Positions 41,469-50,539 of a stretch of DNA of 50,965 nucleotides are shown piece by piece. Made by a program: the position numbers and the translations under genes. The notes beneath the pieces were generated by a model. That model worked only from the letters and a program-made list of their open reading frames with translations. It did no database searches and was not told the DNA's origin. How positions within the stretch are numbered: the stretch's first letter is position 1; every line of letters begins with the position of its first letter. Source of the stretch: JAAZLS01 sp964463285 (GTDB lineage: Bacteria; Bacillota; Dethiobacteria; DTU022); the NCBI GenBank assembly GCA_964463285.1, contig CAYXBB010000009.1, positions 1 through 50,965 on the forward strand, in the 5' to 3' direction.

Positions 41469-42566
41469 ATGAGGCAAGAATCAGTGGCGGTAATATTCGG
41501 GGGTCTCTCCGGCGAACACGTGGTTTCTTTGCGCTCGGCAGCCTCGATTATGGAGGCGATCGATAAGGATCGTTACCGGGTGGTTCCGGTGGGTATCACC
41601 CGGGAAGGTCAATGGTTTTCCGGAGGGGATTGTTGGAAACAGCTTTGGAACTGTTCCCGGCAACCGGAATGCTGGCCGGTAATGTTGGCCACCAACCCCC
41701 GGCAACCAGGGTTGCATGCCCTAAGAGGTGGTTCCTGGGAATTTACGCCGCTTGACATTGTTTTTCCTGCGCTTCATGGTCCTTATGGAGAAGATGGCAC
41801 CCTGCAGGGTCTGTTAGAACTGTGCGGGTTGCCCTATGTGGGATCGGGAGTGCTGGCTTCGGCCCTTTCAATGGATAAAGTAATCATGAAAACACTGTTT
41901 AAGGAGCACGGGCTTCCCGTAGGTGATTACCTTTATTTTTTCCGTTGGCACTGGTTGAACCGGGAAAGCCATTGGCAGCAACGGGTAAGAGAAGAACTTG
42001 GTTTTCCCTGTTTTGTCAAACCGGTCAATTTAGGTTCCAGTGTGGGTATTTCCAGGGTGGAAGAGGCCGCCGGGCTGCCGGTGGCGATCAGGGAAGCGCT
42101 TCTATATGATGATAAAATAATCGTGGAGGCCTATATTCCAGGACGAGAGATAGAGTGCGGCGTTCTAGGTGATTGTGCTCCCGTGGCCTCCCGGCCCGGA
42201 GAAATTATTCCCTGCAACCTTTTTTATGATTATCAGGCGAAGTATATTAGTGAAGGCAGCCGGTTGATAATCCCGGTAGAACTAGGCCCGGCTTTGGAAC
42301 AAGAGATTCAGGATCTGGCGGTAAAAGCCTTTAGAGCGGTAGAGGGGAGTGGGTTGGCCCGAATTGATTTTTTTGTACACCTTGAACAAAACCGGGTTGT
42401 ACTTAATGAGATAAATACTATGCCCGGTTTTACCAGTATCAGCATGTATCCCAAGCTCTGGGAAGCCAGCGGCATCTCTTATCGGGAACTGGTAAACCGG
42501 CTGCTGGATCTGGCTAAGAAGCGGTTTTATCGTCGCCGGCAGCTGATCACTGCCCCACCGGAATAA
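41469..42566 (+). CDS. ddl: D-alanine-D-alanine ligase
   Basis: ATP-grasp ligase of 365 residues that makes the D-Ala-D-Ala end of cell-wall precursors. It has VIFGGLSGEHVVSLRSAASIM, FPALHGPYGEDGTLQGLLEL, KPVNLGSSVGISRV and the C-terminal RIDFFVHL and NEINTMPGFTSISMYPKLW. The Tyr-containing FYDYQAKY loop suggests D-Ala rather than D-lactate specificity. It has no mur genes around it. Confidence 0.95.
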   Translation: MRQESVAVIFGGLSGEHVVSLRSAASIMEAIDKDRYRVVPVGITREGQWFSGGDCWKQLWNCSRQPECWPVMLATNPRQPGLHALRGGSWEFTPLDIVFPALHGPYGEDGTLQGLLELCGLPYVGSGVLASALSMDKVIMKTLFKEHGLPVGDYLYFFRWHWLNRESHWQQRVREELGFPCFVKPVNLGSSVGISRVEEAAGLPVAIREALLYDDKIIVEAYIPGREIECGVLGDCAPVASRPGEIIPCNLFYDYQAKYISEGSRLIIPVELGPALEQEIQDLAVKAFRAVEGSGLARIDFFVHLEQNRVVLNEINTMPGFTSISMYPKLWEASGISYRELVNRLLDLAKKRFYRRRQLITAPPE

Positions 42567-42612
42567 ATATAAGGATATTATTTAATGCACATAATACAAA
42601 GGGGGAATTTTT

Positions 42613-43764
42613 ATGCCCGACCGAATCCTGCTAATCCCCGGTCCGACACCTGTTCCGGAAGAGGTCTCCCGGGCCATGTCCACAGAGATGTTTGATCACC
42701 GGGGCCCCCGCTTTAAAGCACTCCAGGAACACCTGGTAGAAGGGTTAAAAAAGGTTTTTCAGACCGTAGAACGGCTGTATATTCTGACCGCCTCCGGCAC
42801 CGGAGCTATGGAAGCCTCCATGGTTAATTTCTTCTCTCCTGGAAATCATATTATCTCCATGACCAATGGATCCTTTGGGGATCGGTTTGCTGAAATTGCA
42901 GAGATTTATGACCTCAAAGCGGACAAAATATCCTCCGAATGGGGAAAGCCTCTGGATTATAAAGCTTTGGAAAAAAAGTTGGCTGCTGATCGCACCGATC
43001 GCATCAAGGCAATTACAGTAGTTCATAACGAAAGTTCCACCGGGATGATGAATAATGTGCAAGCTATAAGCAAGATCCGCGGTCGTCACCCGGCCTTGCT
43101 TATAGTAGATACGGTTAGTTCCATGGGAGCAGTGGATATCCCGGTCGACAGCTGGGGGTTGGATGTCTGCCTAACCGCATCTCAAAAGGCCTTAATGCTT
43201 CCCCCCGGCCTATCCGTAATCAGTGTCAGCAAAAGATCCTGGAAGGCGGCTCAACATGCCGGCCTTAAAAGTTTTTATTTCAGCCTGCCCCTGGCACAGG
43301 AATATTTTGAAAAGGGTCAAACTCCGTTTACCCCGGCGTTGTCGCAAATGACGGCTATGGAAGTATCCCTGGGCCTTTATTTCAAGGAGGGACGGCAAAA
43401 CTGCTACGCCCGTCATCGCAGAATGGCTCAAGCTTTAAGGACGGCCATTCGGGCCCTGGGGCTGGAACTGCTGGTAGAAGATGAGAGTGCTTCCATGACC
43501 GTGACCGCGGTGCTGGCCCCCAAGGGGATCGATGTGGAAAAGCTTCGTGCCGACATGAGGGATAACCACGGAGTGGAAATTGCCGGTGGGCAAGGCCGGT
43601 TGAGCGACCGGATTTTCCGCTTCGGCCACCTGGGAGCGACCCGGGAGCAGGATCTCAGAGCCGGGGTGGCCGCCCTGGAGTCGGCTCTTTCCAGACAAGG
43701 TTACCCGGTGCAGGCGGGTCAGGGTGCCCGGTTCCTACAGAGTACCATTAAGAGCCCGGCATAG
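42613..43764 (+). CDS. Class V aminotransferase (serine-pyruvate/alanine-glyoxylate type)
   Basis: PLP enzyme of 383 residues in the AGAT/SerC-like class V group. Key parts are LLIPGPTPVPEEV, FDHRGPRFKAL, TASGTGAMEASMVNFFSPG, VDTVSSMGAVDI and the Schiff-base Lys in LTASQKALMLPPGL. In related Clostridia the gene is usually paired with serA for serine synthesis; here no serA follows. Serine-glyoxylate or alanine-glyoxylate exchange are the main options. A GGGGGAA run precedes the ATG. Confidence 0.92.
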   Translation: MPDRILLIPGPTPVPEEVSRAMSTEMFDHRGPRFKALQEHLVEGLKKVFQTVERLYILTASGTGAMEASMVNFFSPGNHIISMTNGSFGDRFAEIAEIYDLKADKISSEWGKPLDYKALEKKLAADRTDRIKAITVVHNESSTGMMNNVQAISKIRGRHPALLIVDTVSSMGAVDIPVDSWGLDVCLTASQKALMLPPGLSVISVSKRSWKAAQHAGLKSFYFSLPLAQEYFEKGQTPFTPALSQMTAMEVSLGLYFKEGRQNCYARHRRMAQALRTAIRALGLELLVEDESASMTVTAVLAPKGIDVEKLRADMRDNHGVEIAGGQGRLSDRIFRFGHLGATREQDLRAGVAALESALSRQGYPVQAGQGARFLQSTIKSPA

Positions 43765-43770
43765 TATCGC

Positions 43771-43800
43771 AAAGCCCGAACTTGATTCGGGTAGCTTTTT
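43771..43800 (+). terminator. Intrinsic terminator after the class V aminotransferase
   Basis: CCCGAA (43775-43780) and TTCGGG (43786-43791) form a stem with a 5-base loop, flanked by AAAG on one side and GCTTTTT on the other. The T-run lies on the plus strand, seven bases after the aminotransferase stop codon. Confidence 0.65.
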
Positions 43801-43864
43801 CAATGGCAGGAATTTCGTGACCCCACGTGGAAAACAGGCCATGATTTAATAAGGTTATCTGGGA

Positions 43865-44542
43865 GTGATTGATCTGGAGAGCAGTTATCAACAGTCGCTT
43901 GCCGATCTGTGGGACAAGGGCACTCCGGTCCGAAAGGAATGCCCCGACGAACAGTTGGCCCGGTTAAAAGAAGATTGTCTTCTTTGTACTCGCTGCCAAC
44001 TCCGGCAGGGATGCCGGCAGGTAGTGTTCGGGGAGGGAGGTCCCGGCAGTCGCCTGATGCTCGTAGGGGAAGGCCCGGGATCAGAGGAGGATCGCCTGGG
44101 CAAACCCTTTGTAGGTGCTGCCGGACAGCTGTTGGACCGGATTTTAGAGGCGGTTCAGATAAAACGAGATGAGGTTTACATTACCAACATCGTAAAATGC
44201 CGCCCTCCAGCTAACCGGGCCCCGGCACCCTCTGAAATAACCAGCTGTCTTCCCTACCTGCAGCAGCAAATTGTGCTGCTAAATCCACTGGTGATAGTTT
44301 GCATGGGAGCGGTGGCCTCGCGGACTCTCATCGGGGGTGCAATATCTATAACCCGACTGCGCGGCCAGTGGCAGAACATAGAAGGACGGCTGCTGATGCC
44401 CACTTTTCATCCGGCTGCTCTATTACGGGATCCAGGTAAGAAGAGGCCGGTATGGGAGGATTTCCAACAAATAGCCGGACGTTATCGCCAACTTTTGAAA
44501 CAGGAGTCAACTGATGGCCAAAGAAAAAATTTTAATTGTTGA
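43865..44542 (+). CDS. Family 4 uracil-DNA glycosylase
   Basis: Fe-S uracil-DNA glycosylase of 225 residues that removes uracil from DNA. It has CLLCTRCQLRQGC with cluster cysteines, LMLVGEGPGSEEDRLGKPFVGAAGQLLD, ITNIVKCRPPANRAP and MPTFHPAALLRDP. These are family 4 motifs, common in thermophiles and in many Clostridia. The likely start is GTG at 43865; GGGAG overlaps it, so the start is uncertain. The end overlaps the response-regulator gene by 29 bases. Confidence 0.92.
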   Translation: MIDLESSYQQSLADLWDKGTPVRKECPDEQLARLKEDCLLCTRCQLRQGCRQVVFGEGGPGSRLMLVGEGPGSEEDRLGKPFVGAAGQLLDRILEAVQIKRDEVYITNIVKCRPPANRAPAPSEITSCLPYLQQQIVLLNPLVIVCMGAVASRTLIGGAISITRLRGQWQNIEGRLLMPTFHPAALLRDPGKKRPVWEDFQQIAGRYRQLLKQESTDGQRKNFNC

Positions 44543-45206
44543 CGATGAAAAAACCCTGGTAAAGGCTCTTAAGTTCAACCTGGAAAAAGAAGGATTCCGG
44601 GTGGCCGAAGCCTATAATGGGGAAGAGGCCTTGCAAAAAGTATTCGCAGATCCCCCCGATTTGCTTATTTTGGATCTGATGTTGCCGGAGCTGGACGGGT
44701 TGGAGGTCTGTCGTCGCATTCGCAAGAAGCTGGATATACCGATAATTATGCTTACCGCCCGGGGAGAAGATATTGATAAGGTACTGGGCCTGGAGCTGGG
44801 TGCCGATGACTATTTAACCAAGCCGTTTAATCCTCGGGAACTGGTGGCCCGGATCAAAGCAATATTAAGAAGAAGCGCTCCCCGAGAAGAAGATTTTAAA
44901 CAATACATCCAGGTAGGGGATTTGCAGATAGATCTGTTGCAACACCGGGTTCGCTTGCGCCAGAAAAACATTGATCTTACCTCCAAGGAATTTACGTTAT
45001 TAAGTTTTCTGGCTTCCAATGCCGGCAGGGTGTATTCACGGGAACAATTGCTGGAACAGGTTTGGGGACGTGATTACGATGGTGATATACGCACGGTGGA
45101 CGTTCATATCCGCCATCTCCGTGAAAAGCTGGAACAGGATCCGGGAAATCCAGATCTGATCATTACGGTGTGGGGTACCGGTTACAAGTTTAGAGAGGAA
45201 TTTTAA
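44514..45206 (+). CDS. OmpR-family response regulator
   Basis: A 230-residue two-component regulator. The receiver domain has the acidic pair at 10-11, phospho-acceptor Asp54 in LILDLMLPELDG and the conserved Lys in DDYLTKPF. The C-terminal winged helix shows LTSKEFTLLSFLASNAGRVYSREQLLEQVWG and VDVHIRHLREKLE. The closest Bacillus style is PhoP/WalR, but WalR accessory genes are absent. It shares a TAATG overlap with the kinase gene. Target genes cannot be predicted. Confidence 0.94.
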   Translation: MAKEKILIVDDEKTLVKALKFNLEKEGFRVAEAYNGEEALQKVFADPPDLLILDLMLPELDGLEVCRRIRKKLDIPIIMLTARGEDIDKVLGLELGADDYLTKPFNPRELVARIKAILRRSAPREEDFKQYIQVGDLQIDLLQHRVRLRQKNIDLTSKEFTLLSFLASNAGRVYSREQLLEQVWGRDYDGDIRTVDVHIRHLREKLEQDPGNPDLIITVWGTGYKFREEF

Positions 45207-46621
45207 TGCGCGGTTTTCGCAGCATCCGTTCCCGGCTGACCGTGGCCTTTTTGACGGTTATCCTGGTGGTAATGATAATTATAAGCCTTTTTTTGTATAA
45301 TCTCTTGCAGCATTATTACCTGAGTCATTTCCAGGAAAACCTAACCCGAACCGGCTATCTGGCGGCGGAATTTGTGGCCGGTTACCTTAAAAATAAAACA
45401 GATCATGTACGGTTAAGCGGTCTGGCCGAAAATTTTAGCCGTCAGGCCCGGGCCCGGGTGTTATTTGTCGACATGGAGGGTATCGTAGTAGGGGATTCAG
45501 TGAGGATTGGGGGGCTGCTGGGAGAAAGCCTGGATCGGGAAGAAGTTTATATTGCACTGGCCGGTCGGGAACAGGTCAGCATTCAGTATAGCAAACAGAC
45601 CAGGCAGAGCGTAATGCAGGCGGCGATTCCAGTACAGGAAAGCGGCACCTTGGTAGGGGTAGTTTTCTTGTCTGCCGGCCTGAAGGAGATTTACCAGACG
45701 CTGACAGATATTCAAAAATTTCTTTTGCTTACCACCCTGGTGGTAATGATCGTGGTGGGAGGAGGATGCATTATCCTGGCCGGGAGGTTTACCGGCAAAA
45801 TAGAGCTGTTAACCGCTGCCGCTGCTGAAATAGCTGAGGGCAACCTTAATTTGCAAATTCCGGTTACCTCCAGCGACGAAATCGGACGTCTGGCAAAACA
45901 GTTCAATGTGATGGCGGAGCGCATAAACTTGATAACCCGCAACTTAAAAGATTTCGCGTCCAACGTTTCTCATGAACTGCGCACTCCTTTAGCCTCCCTG
46001 AGCATACTGGTGAAATCCATGCAGGAATATTCCATGGATCCTGGACAGCAAAAAGAATTTCTTCAGGATATGGATCGGGAACTGGAAAGGTTAATTAATC
46101 TGGTTCAAGATCTGTTGGAACTAACCAGAGCAGAGCATTTTCGGGATGCCCCCAGGGAAACGTTCTGTCTGGTGGAGCTGATTACAGAAATCATTAATCA
46201 AATTACACCCCGTTTTGATCGACAGGACCTGCAGTTAATAGCCCGGGACTTTCCTCCCGGGCCGGTGCAGGTCTACGGTTCTCTCTTTCAAATGCGCCTG
46301 GTAATTCATAACCTGCTGGACAATGCCCTGAAATTCACCTCCGCTGGAGGCTGGGTAAGGGTATCTATTGCTTTGGAAGGCAGAGAGGCGATTATCAAGA
46401 TTGAAGATACCGGTTGCGGAATCCCATCCGGGGATCTTCCCCATATCTTTGAGCGGTTTTACCGGGTGGACAGGGCCCGCTCTCGGTCCAAGGGAGGCAC
46501 CGGGCTGGGTTTGGCCATTGCCAGAGAAGTGGTGGAAGCCCATGGCGGAAAGATCCGGGTAGAAACCGGCCCCGGTAAAGGAAGCGCATTTTTTATTAAT
46601 CTTCCCTTGTATCGTCCATAA
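45206..46621 (+). CDS. Membrane sensor histidine kinase
   Basis: A 471-residue PhoR/WalK-like kinase. TM1 is at about 9-31, an extracellular sensor loop at 32-170 and TM2 at about 171-193, followed by a HAMP linker (193-245). The phospho-acceptor is His256 in FASNVSHELRTPLASL. The ATPase has DNALKFTSAGG, DTGCGIP, FERFYRVD and GGTGLGLAIAREVV. It lacks an obvious cytoplasmic PAS domain. Together with the overlapping regulator it forms one signalling pair; the stimulus is unknown. Confidence 0.94.
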   Translation: MRGFRSIRSRLTVAFLTVILVVMIIISLFLYNLLQHYYLSHFQENLTRTGYLAAEFVAGYLKNKTDHVRLSGLAENFSRQARARVLFVDMEGIVVGDSVRIGGLLGESLDREEVYIALAGREQVSIQYSKQTRQSVMQAAIPVQESGTLVGVVFLSAGLKEIYQTLTDIQKFLLLTTLVVMIVVGGGCIILAGRFTGKIELLTAAAAEIAEGNLNLQIPVTSSDEIGRLAKQFNVMAERINLITRNLKDFASNVSHELRTPLASLSILVKSMQEYSMDPGQQKEFLQDMDRELERLINLVQDLLELTRAEHFRDAPRETFCLVELITEIINQITPRFDRQDLQLIARDFPPGPVQVYGSLFQMRLVIHNLLDNALKFTSAGGWVRVSIALEGREAIIKIEDTGCGIPSGDLPHIFERFYRVDRARSRSKGGTGLGLAIAREVVEAHGGKIRVETGPGKGSAFFINLPLYRP

Positions 46622-46650
46622 TTGTCACCGGTATTATTTTGGGATAAAAT
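46622..46650 (+). promoter_or_regulatory. Sigma-A promoter for argS
   Basis: TTGTCA (46622-46627), 17 bases, TAAAAT (46645-46650), directly after the kinase stop and about 25 bases before the argS start. No T-box is present between them. Confidence 0.65.
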
Positions 46651-46674
46651 AAGGAAAAACAAACGAGGATGAAC

Positions 46675-48384
46675 ATGATTAGCTGTAAGCAGGAAATTTC
46701 CCGGCTCCTTGAGCCCCTGTTGGATATGGATCCTATCTGCATCAAAGATCTGCTGGAAATTCCTCCCCGTCCGGAAATGGGAGATCTGGCTTTTCCTTGT
46801 TTTGTTCTCGCGGCTACCTGGAAACAGCCGCCACCGGTAATTGCCGCGAATCTGGCTCGCCGGCTGACCGGAAAACGGGGAAACCTATGGCAGCGGGCCG
46901 ATGCCGACGGTCCGTACCTTAATTTTCACCTGGACCCCCGGGCCCTGGGCCGGGAGACCCTGTCTGCGATATTTAGGGAAAGGGGAAGTTACGGGGGCAG
47001 TGCCCCTGGCAATGGGCGAACGATAGTGATCGATTACTCATCTCCGAATATTGCCAAGCCCTTCGGGATCGGGCATCTGCGCTCCACAGTAATAGGGCAT
47101 GCCTTAAGTTTAATTTTTAGGACTTTAGGTTACCGCTGTGTTGGGATAAATCATCTGGGTGATTGGGGTACCCAGTTTGGGAAAATCATCGTGGCCTTTA
47201 AACTTTGGGGAAACGAGGAAGAGCTGCAAACAGACCCGGTAAGCTACCTTTTCCGGTTATACGTACAGTTTCACCGGCAGGCTGAACAAGTTCCCTCGCT
47301 GGAAGATGAGGCTCGTCACTGGTTTAAGCTGTTGGAGCAGGGCCATCCAGAGGCGGAAGAGTACTGGTGCAAGTTCAGGGCGTTGAGCCTGGAAAATTAT
47401 CAGCGTTTGTATAAGCTGCTGGGCATAGAATTTGATTTTTATCATGGGGAAAGCCATTACAACCAAATGTTGGAACAGACCATAGCCCTGATCAAAGAGA
47501 AAGGGATTGCAGTGGAAAGCGAGGGGGCGCTGGTAGTAGACCTGGAAAAGTATGGGCTTCCCCCTTGCCTGTTGCAAAAAAAAGATGGGGCCACCCTTTA
47601 CATTACCCGGGATATTGCTGCAGCCATTTATCGCTATCAGCAGTTTAAATTTCATAAGGCCCTTTACGTAGTGGGAGCGGAACAGAAACTGCACTTTGAA
47701 CAGCTATTTAAAATCCTGGAACTTTTGGAATTTAACTGGGCCGGGAAACTGGTGCATGTTCCCTTTGGTTTGATCCGTTTCAAGGGAGGCCGGATGTCTA
47801 CCCGTGAAGGGAAGATTATCTTGTTGGAGGAAGTTCTGGAAAAAGCGATTGGCCTGGCCCGGGAGATTATTGAGGAAAAAAACCCCGGACTTAAGGACAA
47901 AAAACAGGCGGCGCTGGCCATCGGCCTGGGAGCGGTGCGTTTCGGGGATCTCAGCAACGACCGGATCAAAGATATCGAATTTGATTGGAGCAAGGTAATG
48001 GACTTTGCCGGTGAAACCGCTTCCTATGTGCAATATTCCCATGCGCGCATCTGCAGTATTTTAAGAAAGGCCGCCTCCCTGGAGACAGATAAAACCGGGG
48101 AACTGGTTGACCTGCTCAAAGAGGATGAAGAGACAACCCTGTTGAAGTTGCTATCCATACTGCCGGAGAAAGTGCTGCTGGCGGCGGAGGGGTATCGCCC
48201 TTCCCTCATTGCCCGTTATCTGTTGGAGGTGGCCCGGGAATTTAACCGGTTCTATCACTGCTGCCCGGTGCTGAACAGCGAACCGGAACTGCAGGCGGCA
48301 CGCCTGTTGCTGATCGTCGCAACTCGGCAGGTGTTGGCCAACGGGCTGGGACTGCTGGGGATCGATGCTCCGGAAGAAATGTAA
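46675..48384 (+). CDS. argS: Arginyl-tRNA synthetase
   Basis: Class I synthetase of 569 residues charging tRNA-Arg. The HIGH-type motif is in SPNIAKPFGIGHLRSTVIG and the KMSKS-like loop is RMSTREGKIILLEEVL. An N-terminal Add-1 domain and a C-terminal anticodon-binding domain are present (YVQYSHARICSILRKA onward, ending in GLLGIDAPEEM). ATG 46675 has GAGG six bases upstream; ATG 46669 is less well placed. It precedes serS by 145 bases. Confidence 0.95.
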   Translation: MISCKQEISRLLEPLLDMDPICIKDLLEIPPRPEMGDLAFPCFVLAATWKQPPPVIAANLARRLTGKRGNLWQRADADGPYLNFHLDPRALGRETLSAIFRERGSYGGSAPGNGRTIVIDYSSPNIAKPFGIGHLRSTVIGHALSLIFRTLGYRCVGINHLGDWGTQFGKIIVAFKLWGNEEELQTDPVSYLFRLYVQFHRQAEQVPSLEDEARHWFKLLEQGHPEAEEYWCKFRALSLENYQRLYKLLGIEFDFYHGESHYNQMLEQTIALIKEKGIAVESEGALVVDLEKYGLPPCLLQKKDGATLYITRDIAAAIYRYQQFKFHKALYVVGAEQKLHFEQLFKILELLEFNWAGKLVHVPFGLIRFKGGRMSTREGKIILLEEVLEKAIGLAREIIEEKNPGLKDKKQAALAIGLGAVRFGDLSNDRIKDIEFDWSKVMDFAGETASYVQYSHARICSILRKAASLETDKTGELVDLLKEDEETTLLKLLSILPEKVLLAAEGYRPSLIARYLLEVAREFNRFYHCCPVLNSEPELQAARLLLIVATRQVLANGLGLLGIDAPEEM

Positions 48385-48529
48385 TCTGTCTTGTATTTCG
48401 CCCCGGTTTTTCCCTCTACTCCGGTGGAAGAGAACCAGGGCGAGGGGGTATGGCTAACAATGCCCGGGCGATAATATTCTAATGTTACCGGTGTAAAATT
48501 ACCGCTGCTGCGGTCAAGGTGGAGATAAG

Positions 48530-49807
48530 GTGCTGGATTTGAAGTTTGTCCGGGAAAATCCGGAAATAGTCCGTAAAGCAATGGACTTAAAAGGAGAACA
48601 AGCGGATTTGGAGCTGCTGCTCTCCCTAGATATCAAGCGGCGAGATCTATTGCAGGAAACCGAATCATTAAAACAGTTGAGAAACAGGGTTTCCAAGGAG
48701 ATGGGGCGATTACAAGGAACAAAAGATACCGACCTGACCTTGGAGCGAAAAAAAATGCAACAGGTTTCCAGCCGGATCAGGGGGTTGGATGATCAGATCA
48801 GGCTGGCGGAAGATCAGCTGACCCAAGTATTGCTCAGCCTGCCCAACCTTCCCCACCCGGAGGTGCCGCCGGGACAAAGCGAGGAAGAGAACCTGGAGAT
48901 CCGCCAGTGGGGCACCTTGCCCGAGCCGTCGGCCACCCCTAAACCCCACTGGGAGATCGGAGAACAACTGAACATTCTCGATTTTCCCCGGGCGGGGAAG
49001 ATCTCCGGTAGCCGGTTTGCGATTTACTATGGGGAGGGGGCCCGTCTGGAGAGAGCCCTTATAAATTTTATGCTGGATCTGCATACCACAAAACACGGCT
49101 ACCGGGAGGTGTTTCCCCCGTTCATGGTGAACAGTGCCAGCATGACCGGCACCGGACAGCTGCCGAAATTTGCGGAGGATGCATTCAAGGTAGTGGACAC
49201 GGATTATTATCTAATCCCCACTGCCGAGGTGCCGGTAACCAACCTGCACCGGGATGAAATACTGGAGGCGGATCAGTTGCCGCTTTACTATGTAGCCTAC
49301 AGCGCCTGTTTCCGAGCGGAGGCCGGAGCCCACGGGCGCGATACCCGGGGGCTCATCCGGCAGCATCAGTTTAACAAGGTGGAACTGGTAAAGTTTGTAA
49401 TCCCCGAGGAGTCTGACCGGGAACTGGAGGAGTTGGTCCAGGATGCTGAAAAGGTATTGCAGTTATTGGACCTGCCTTACCGGGTAATGTTGATGTGCGG
49501 TGGGGAGCTGGGATTTGCCGCCGCTAAAAAATATGATCTGGAGGTCTGGCTTCCTTCTGCCGGAATTTACCGGGAGATTTCCTCCTGTAGCAATTTTACC
49601 GATTTTCAGGCCCGGCGCGCCGGGATCCGTTACCGCCCCGCTCCGGGACGCAAAACGGAGTTTGTCCATACCTTAAATGGTTCGGGGGTGGCTGTGGGCC
49701 GCACCGTAGCGGCGATCTTGGAAAATTACCAGCAAAAAGACGGCAGTGTGGTTATACCCGAGGTGCTAAGACCGTATTTTTCAGGTAGAGATCGGATTAA
49801 CGGGTAA
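48530..49807 (+). CDS. serS: Seryl-tRNA synthetase
   Basis: Class II synthetase of 425 residues. It begins MLDLKFVRENPEIVRKAM and has the long coiled-coil arm that grips the tRNA-Ser variable loop (about 30-100). Class II motifs appear as FPPFMVNSASMTGTGQLPKF, FRAEAGAHGRDTRGLIRQHQF and the C-terminal LNGSGVAVGRTVAAILENYQ. GTG start with AAGGTGGAG upstream. Two tRNA-Ser genes lie just downstream. Confidence 0.97.
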   Translation: MLDLKFVRENPEIVRKAMDLKGEQADLELLLSLDIKRRDLLQETESLKQLRNRVSKEMGRLQGTKDTDLTLERKKMQQVSSRIRGLDDQIRLAEDQLTQVLLSLPNLPHPEVPPGQSEEENLEIRQWGTLPEPSATPKPHWEIGEQLNILDFPRAGKISGSRFAIYYGEGARLERALINFMLDLHTTKHGYREVFPPFMVNSASMTGTGQLPKFAEDAFKVVDTDYYLIPTAEVPVTNLHRDEILEADQLPLYYVAYSACFRAEAGAHGRDTRGLIRQHQFNKVELVKFVIPEESDRELEELVQDAEKVLQLLDLPYRVMLMCGGELGFAAAKKYDLEVWLPSAGIYREISSCSNFTDFQARRAGIRYRPAPGRKTEFVHTLNGSGVAVGRTVAAILENYQQKDGSVVIPEVLRPYFSGRDRING

Positions 49808-50084
49808 GAAAATTTTCACTTTAGCTCATACGCCCGGCTATGGTTTTTCGGCTTACCGTAAAGCAATTCCCGGATCTTTGTGAGACAACCTGCCATTATG
49901 CCGTACGGTCGGACGATCCTGCTCGCCCGTAAACCGCAGAAAAACAATTCTATGGCAATCAAGGCAAATTGTAAAGGCAGGGTTCCCCCTGCCTTAATCT
50001 CCTCCCCCCTTGATGGGAGAGTTAGGGTGAGCATCATGTTCAGCAAATACCTTCTGTGGCTCGATCCCCGGGAGCTTGCCTTTA
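49808..50084. other. Intergenic region after serS with hairpins
   Basis: No gene is believed here. AAGGCAGGG (49974-49982) and CCCTGCCTT (49987-49995) form a strong 9-bp stem with a 4-base loop. It is followed by CTCC...GGGAG, a second weak hairpin in a CT-rich stretch ending GTTAGGGTGAG. The first hairpin lacks a T-run, so a serS terminator is only possible. A 93-codon minus-strand frame is rejected. Confidence 0.5.
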
Positions 50085-50113
50085 TTGACAGGAACAATCG
50101 GCCATGCTATACT
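50085..50113 (+). promoter_or_regulatory. Promoter of the tRNA cluster
   Basis: TTGACA (50085-50090), 17 bases, TATACT (50108-50113) with an extended TGC, 15 bases before the first tRNA gene. Confidence 0.85.
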
Positions 50114-50128
50114 TTTTTTGCAGCCGCG

Positions 50129-50215
50129 GGAGGGGTGTCCGAGCGGATTAAGGAGCCGGTCTTGAAAATCGGTGTCCCGAAAGGGCCGTGGGTTCGAATC
50201 CCACCCCCTCCGCCA
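50129..50215 (+). tRNA. tRNA-Ser (anticodon UGA)
   Basis: Acceptor stem GGAGGGG pairs with CCCCTCC, followed by G and an encoded CCA. The anticodon loop is CTTGAAA (anticodon TGA). The T-arm GTGGG-TTCGAAT-CCCAC is perfect, and the long variable arm is typical of class II tRNA-Ser. Confidence 0.95.
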
Positions 50216-50224
50216 CCGACAAGA

Positions 50225-50318
50225 GGAGAGATGGCCGAGCGGTCGAAGGCGGTCGCCTGCTAAGCGATTAAGCGGGAAAAAACCTGCTTCGAGGGTTCAA
50301 ATCCCTCTCTCTCCGCCA
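50225..50318 (+). tRNA. tRNA-Ser (anticodon GCU)
   Basis: Acceptor GGAGAGA pairs with TCTCTCC, then G and an encoded CCA. The anticodon loop is CTGCTAA (anticodon GCT). The T-arm is GAGGG-TTCAAAT-CCCTC, with a long variable arm. It lies nine bases after the first tRNA-Ser and has the same orientation. Confidence 0.95.
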
Positions 50319-50321
50319 CAT

Positions 50322-50399
50322 GCGCCCGTAGCTCAGTCCGGATAGAGTAACTGACTACGAATCAGGAGGTCGCAGGTTCAAATCCTGCCGGGCGTGCCA
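50322..50399 (+). tRNA. tRNA-Arg (anticodon ACG)
   Basis: Acceptor GCGCCCG pairs with CGGGCGT (one G-U), then G and CCA. The anticodon loop is CTACGAA (anticodon ACG, read as ICG). The T-arm is GCAGG-TTCAAAT-CCTGC. Its 3' end faces the integrase gene, so it is the probable insertion site of an integrated element. Confidence 0.95.
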
Positions 50400-50539
50400 G
50401 AAATATAAGGGTTTATGGGGTTTCTGCCTAATCACTGAAGTGCTAAATACTGCTTTTGACACACTAATGACACACTACGGGGCAGAAAAAATGTCTGGGA
50501 AGGTTGCCGCCCTCCCAGACACGAATCTCATAAACAGGG
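50400..50539. other. Putative attachment-site region with direct repeats
   Basis: Between the tRNA-Arg gene and the integrase lie two direct copies of TGACACACTA, spaced 11 bases apart (50457-50466 and 50468-50477). They resemble arm-type integrase sites. The attachment core would be the 3' end of tRNA-Arg; the matching copy is outside the window. Confidence 0.5.
50486..50520 (-). terminator. Intrinsic terminator of the integrase gene
   Basis: GTCTGGGA (50493-50500) and TCCCAGAC (50513-50520) pair perfectly around a 12-base loop. On the minus strand they are followed by six Ts after one A. It lies 19 bases past the integrase stop. Confidence 0.8.

Noticed and set aside
43819..43834. CCACGTGG near 43.8 kb as a second parS
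   Set aside because: Only the central CACGTG is shared; more than half of the outer positions differ from parS.
49816..50097. 93-codon minus-strand frame after serS
   Set aside because: It spans hairpins and a tRNA promoter, has no good ribosome-binding site and its product matches no family I know.
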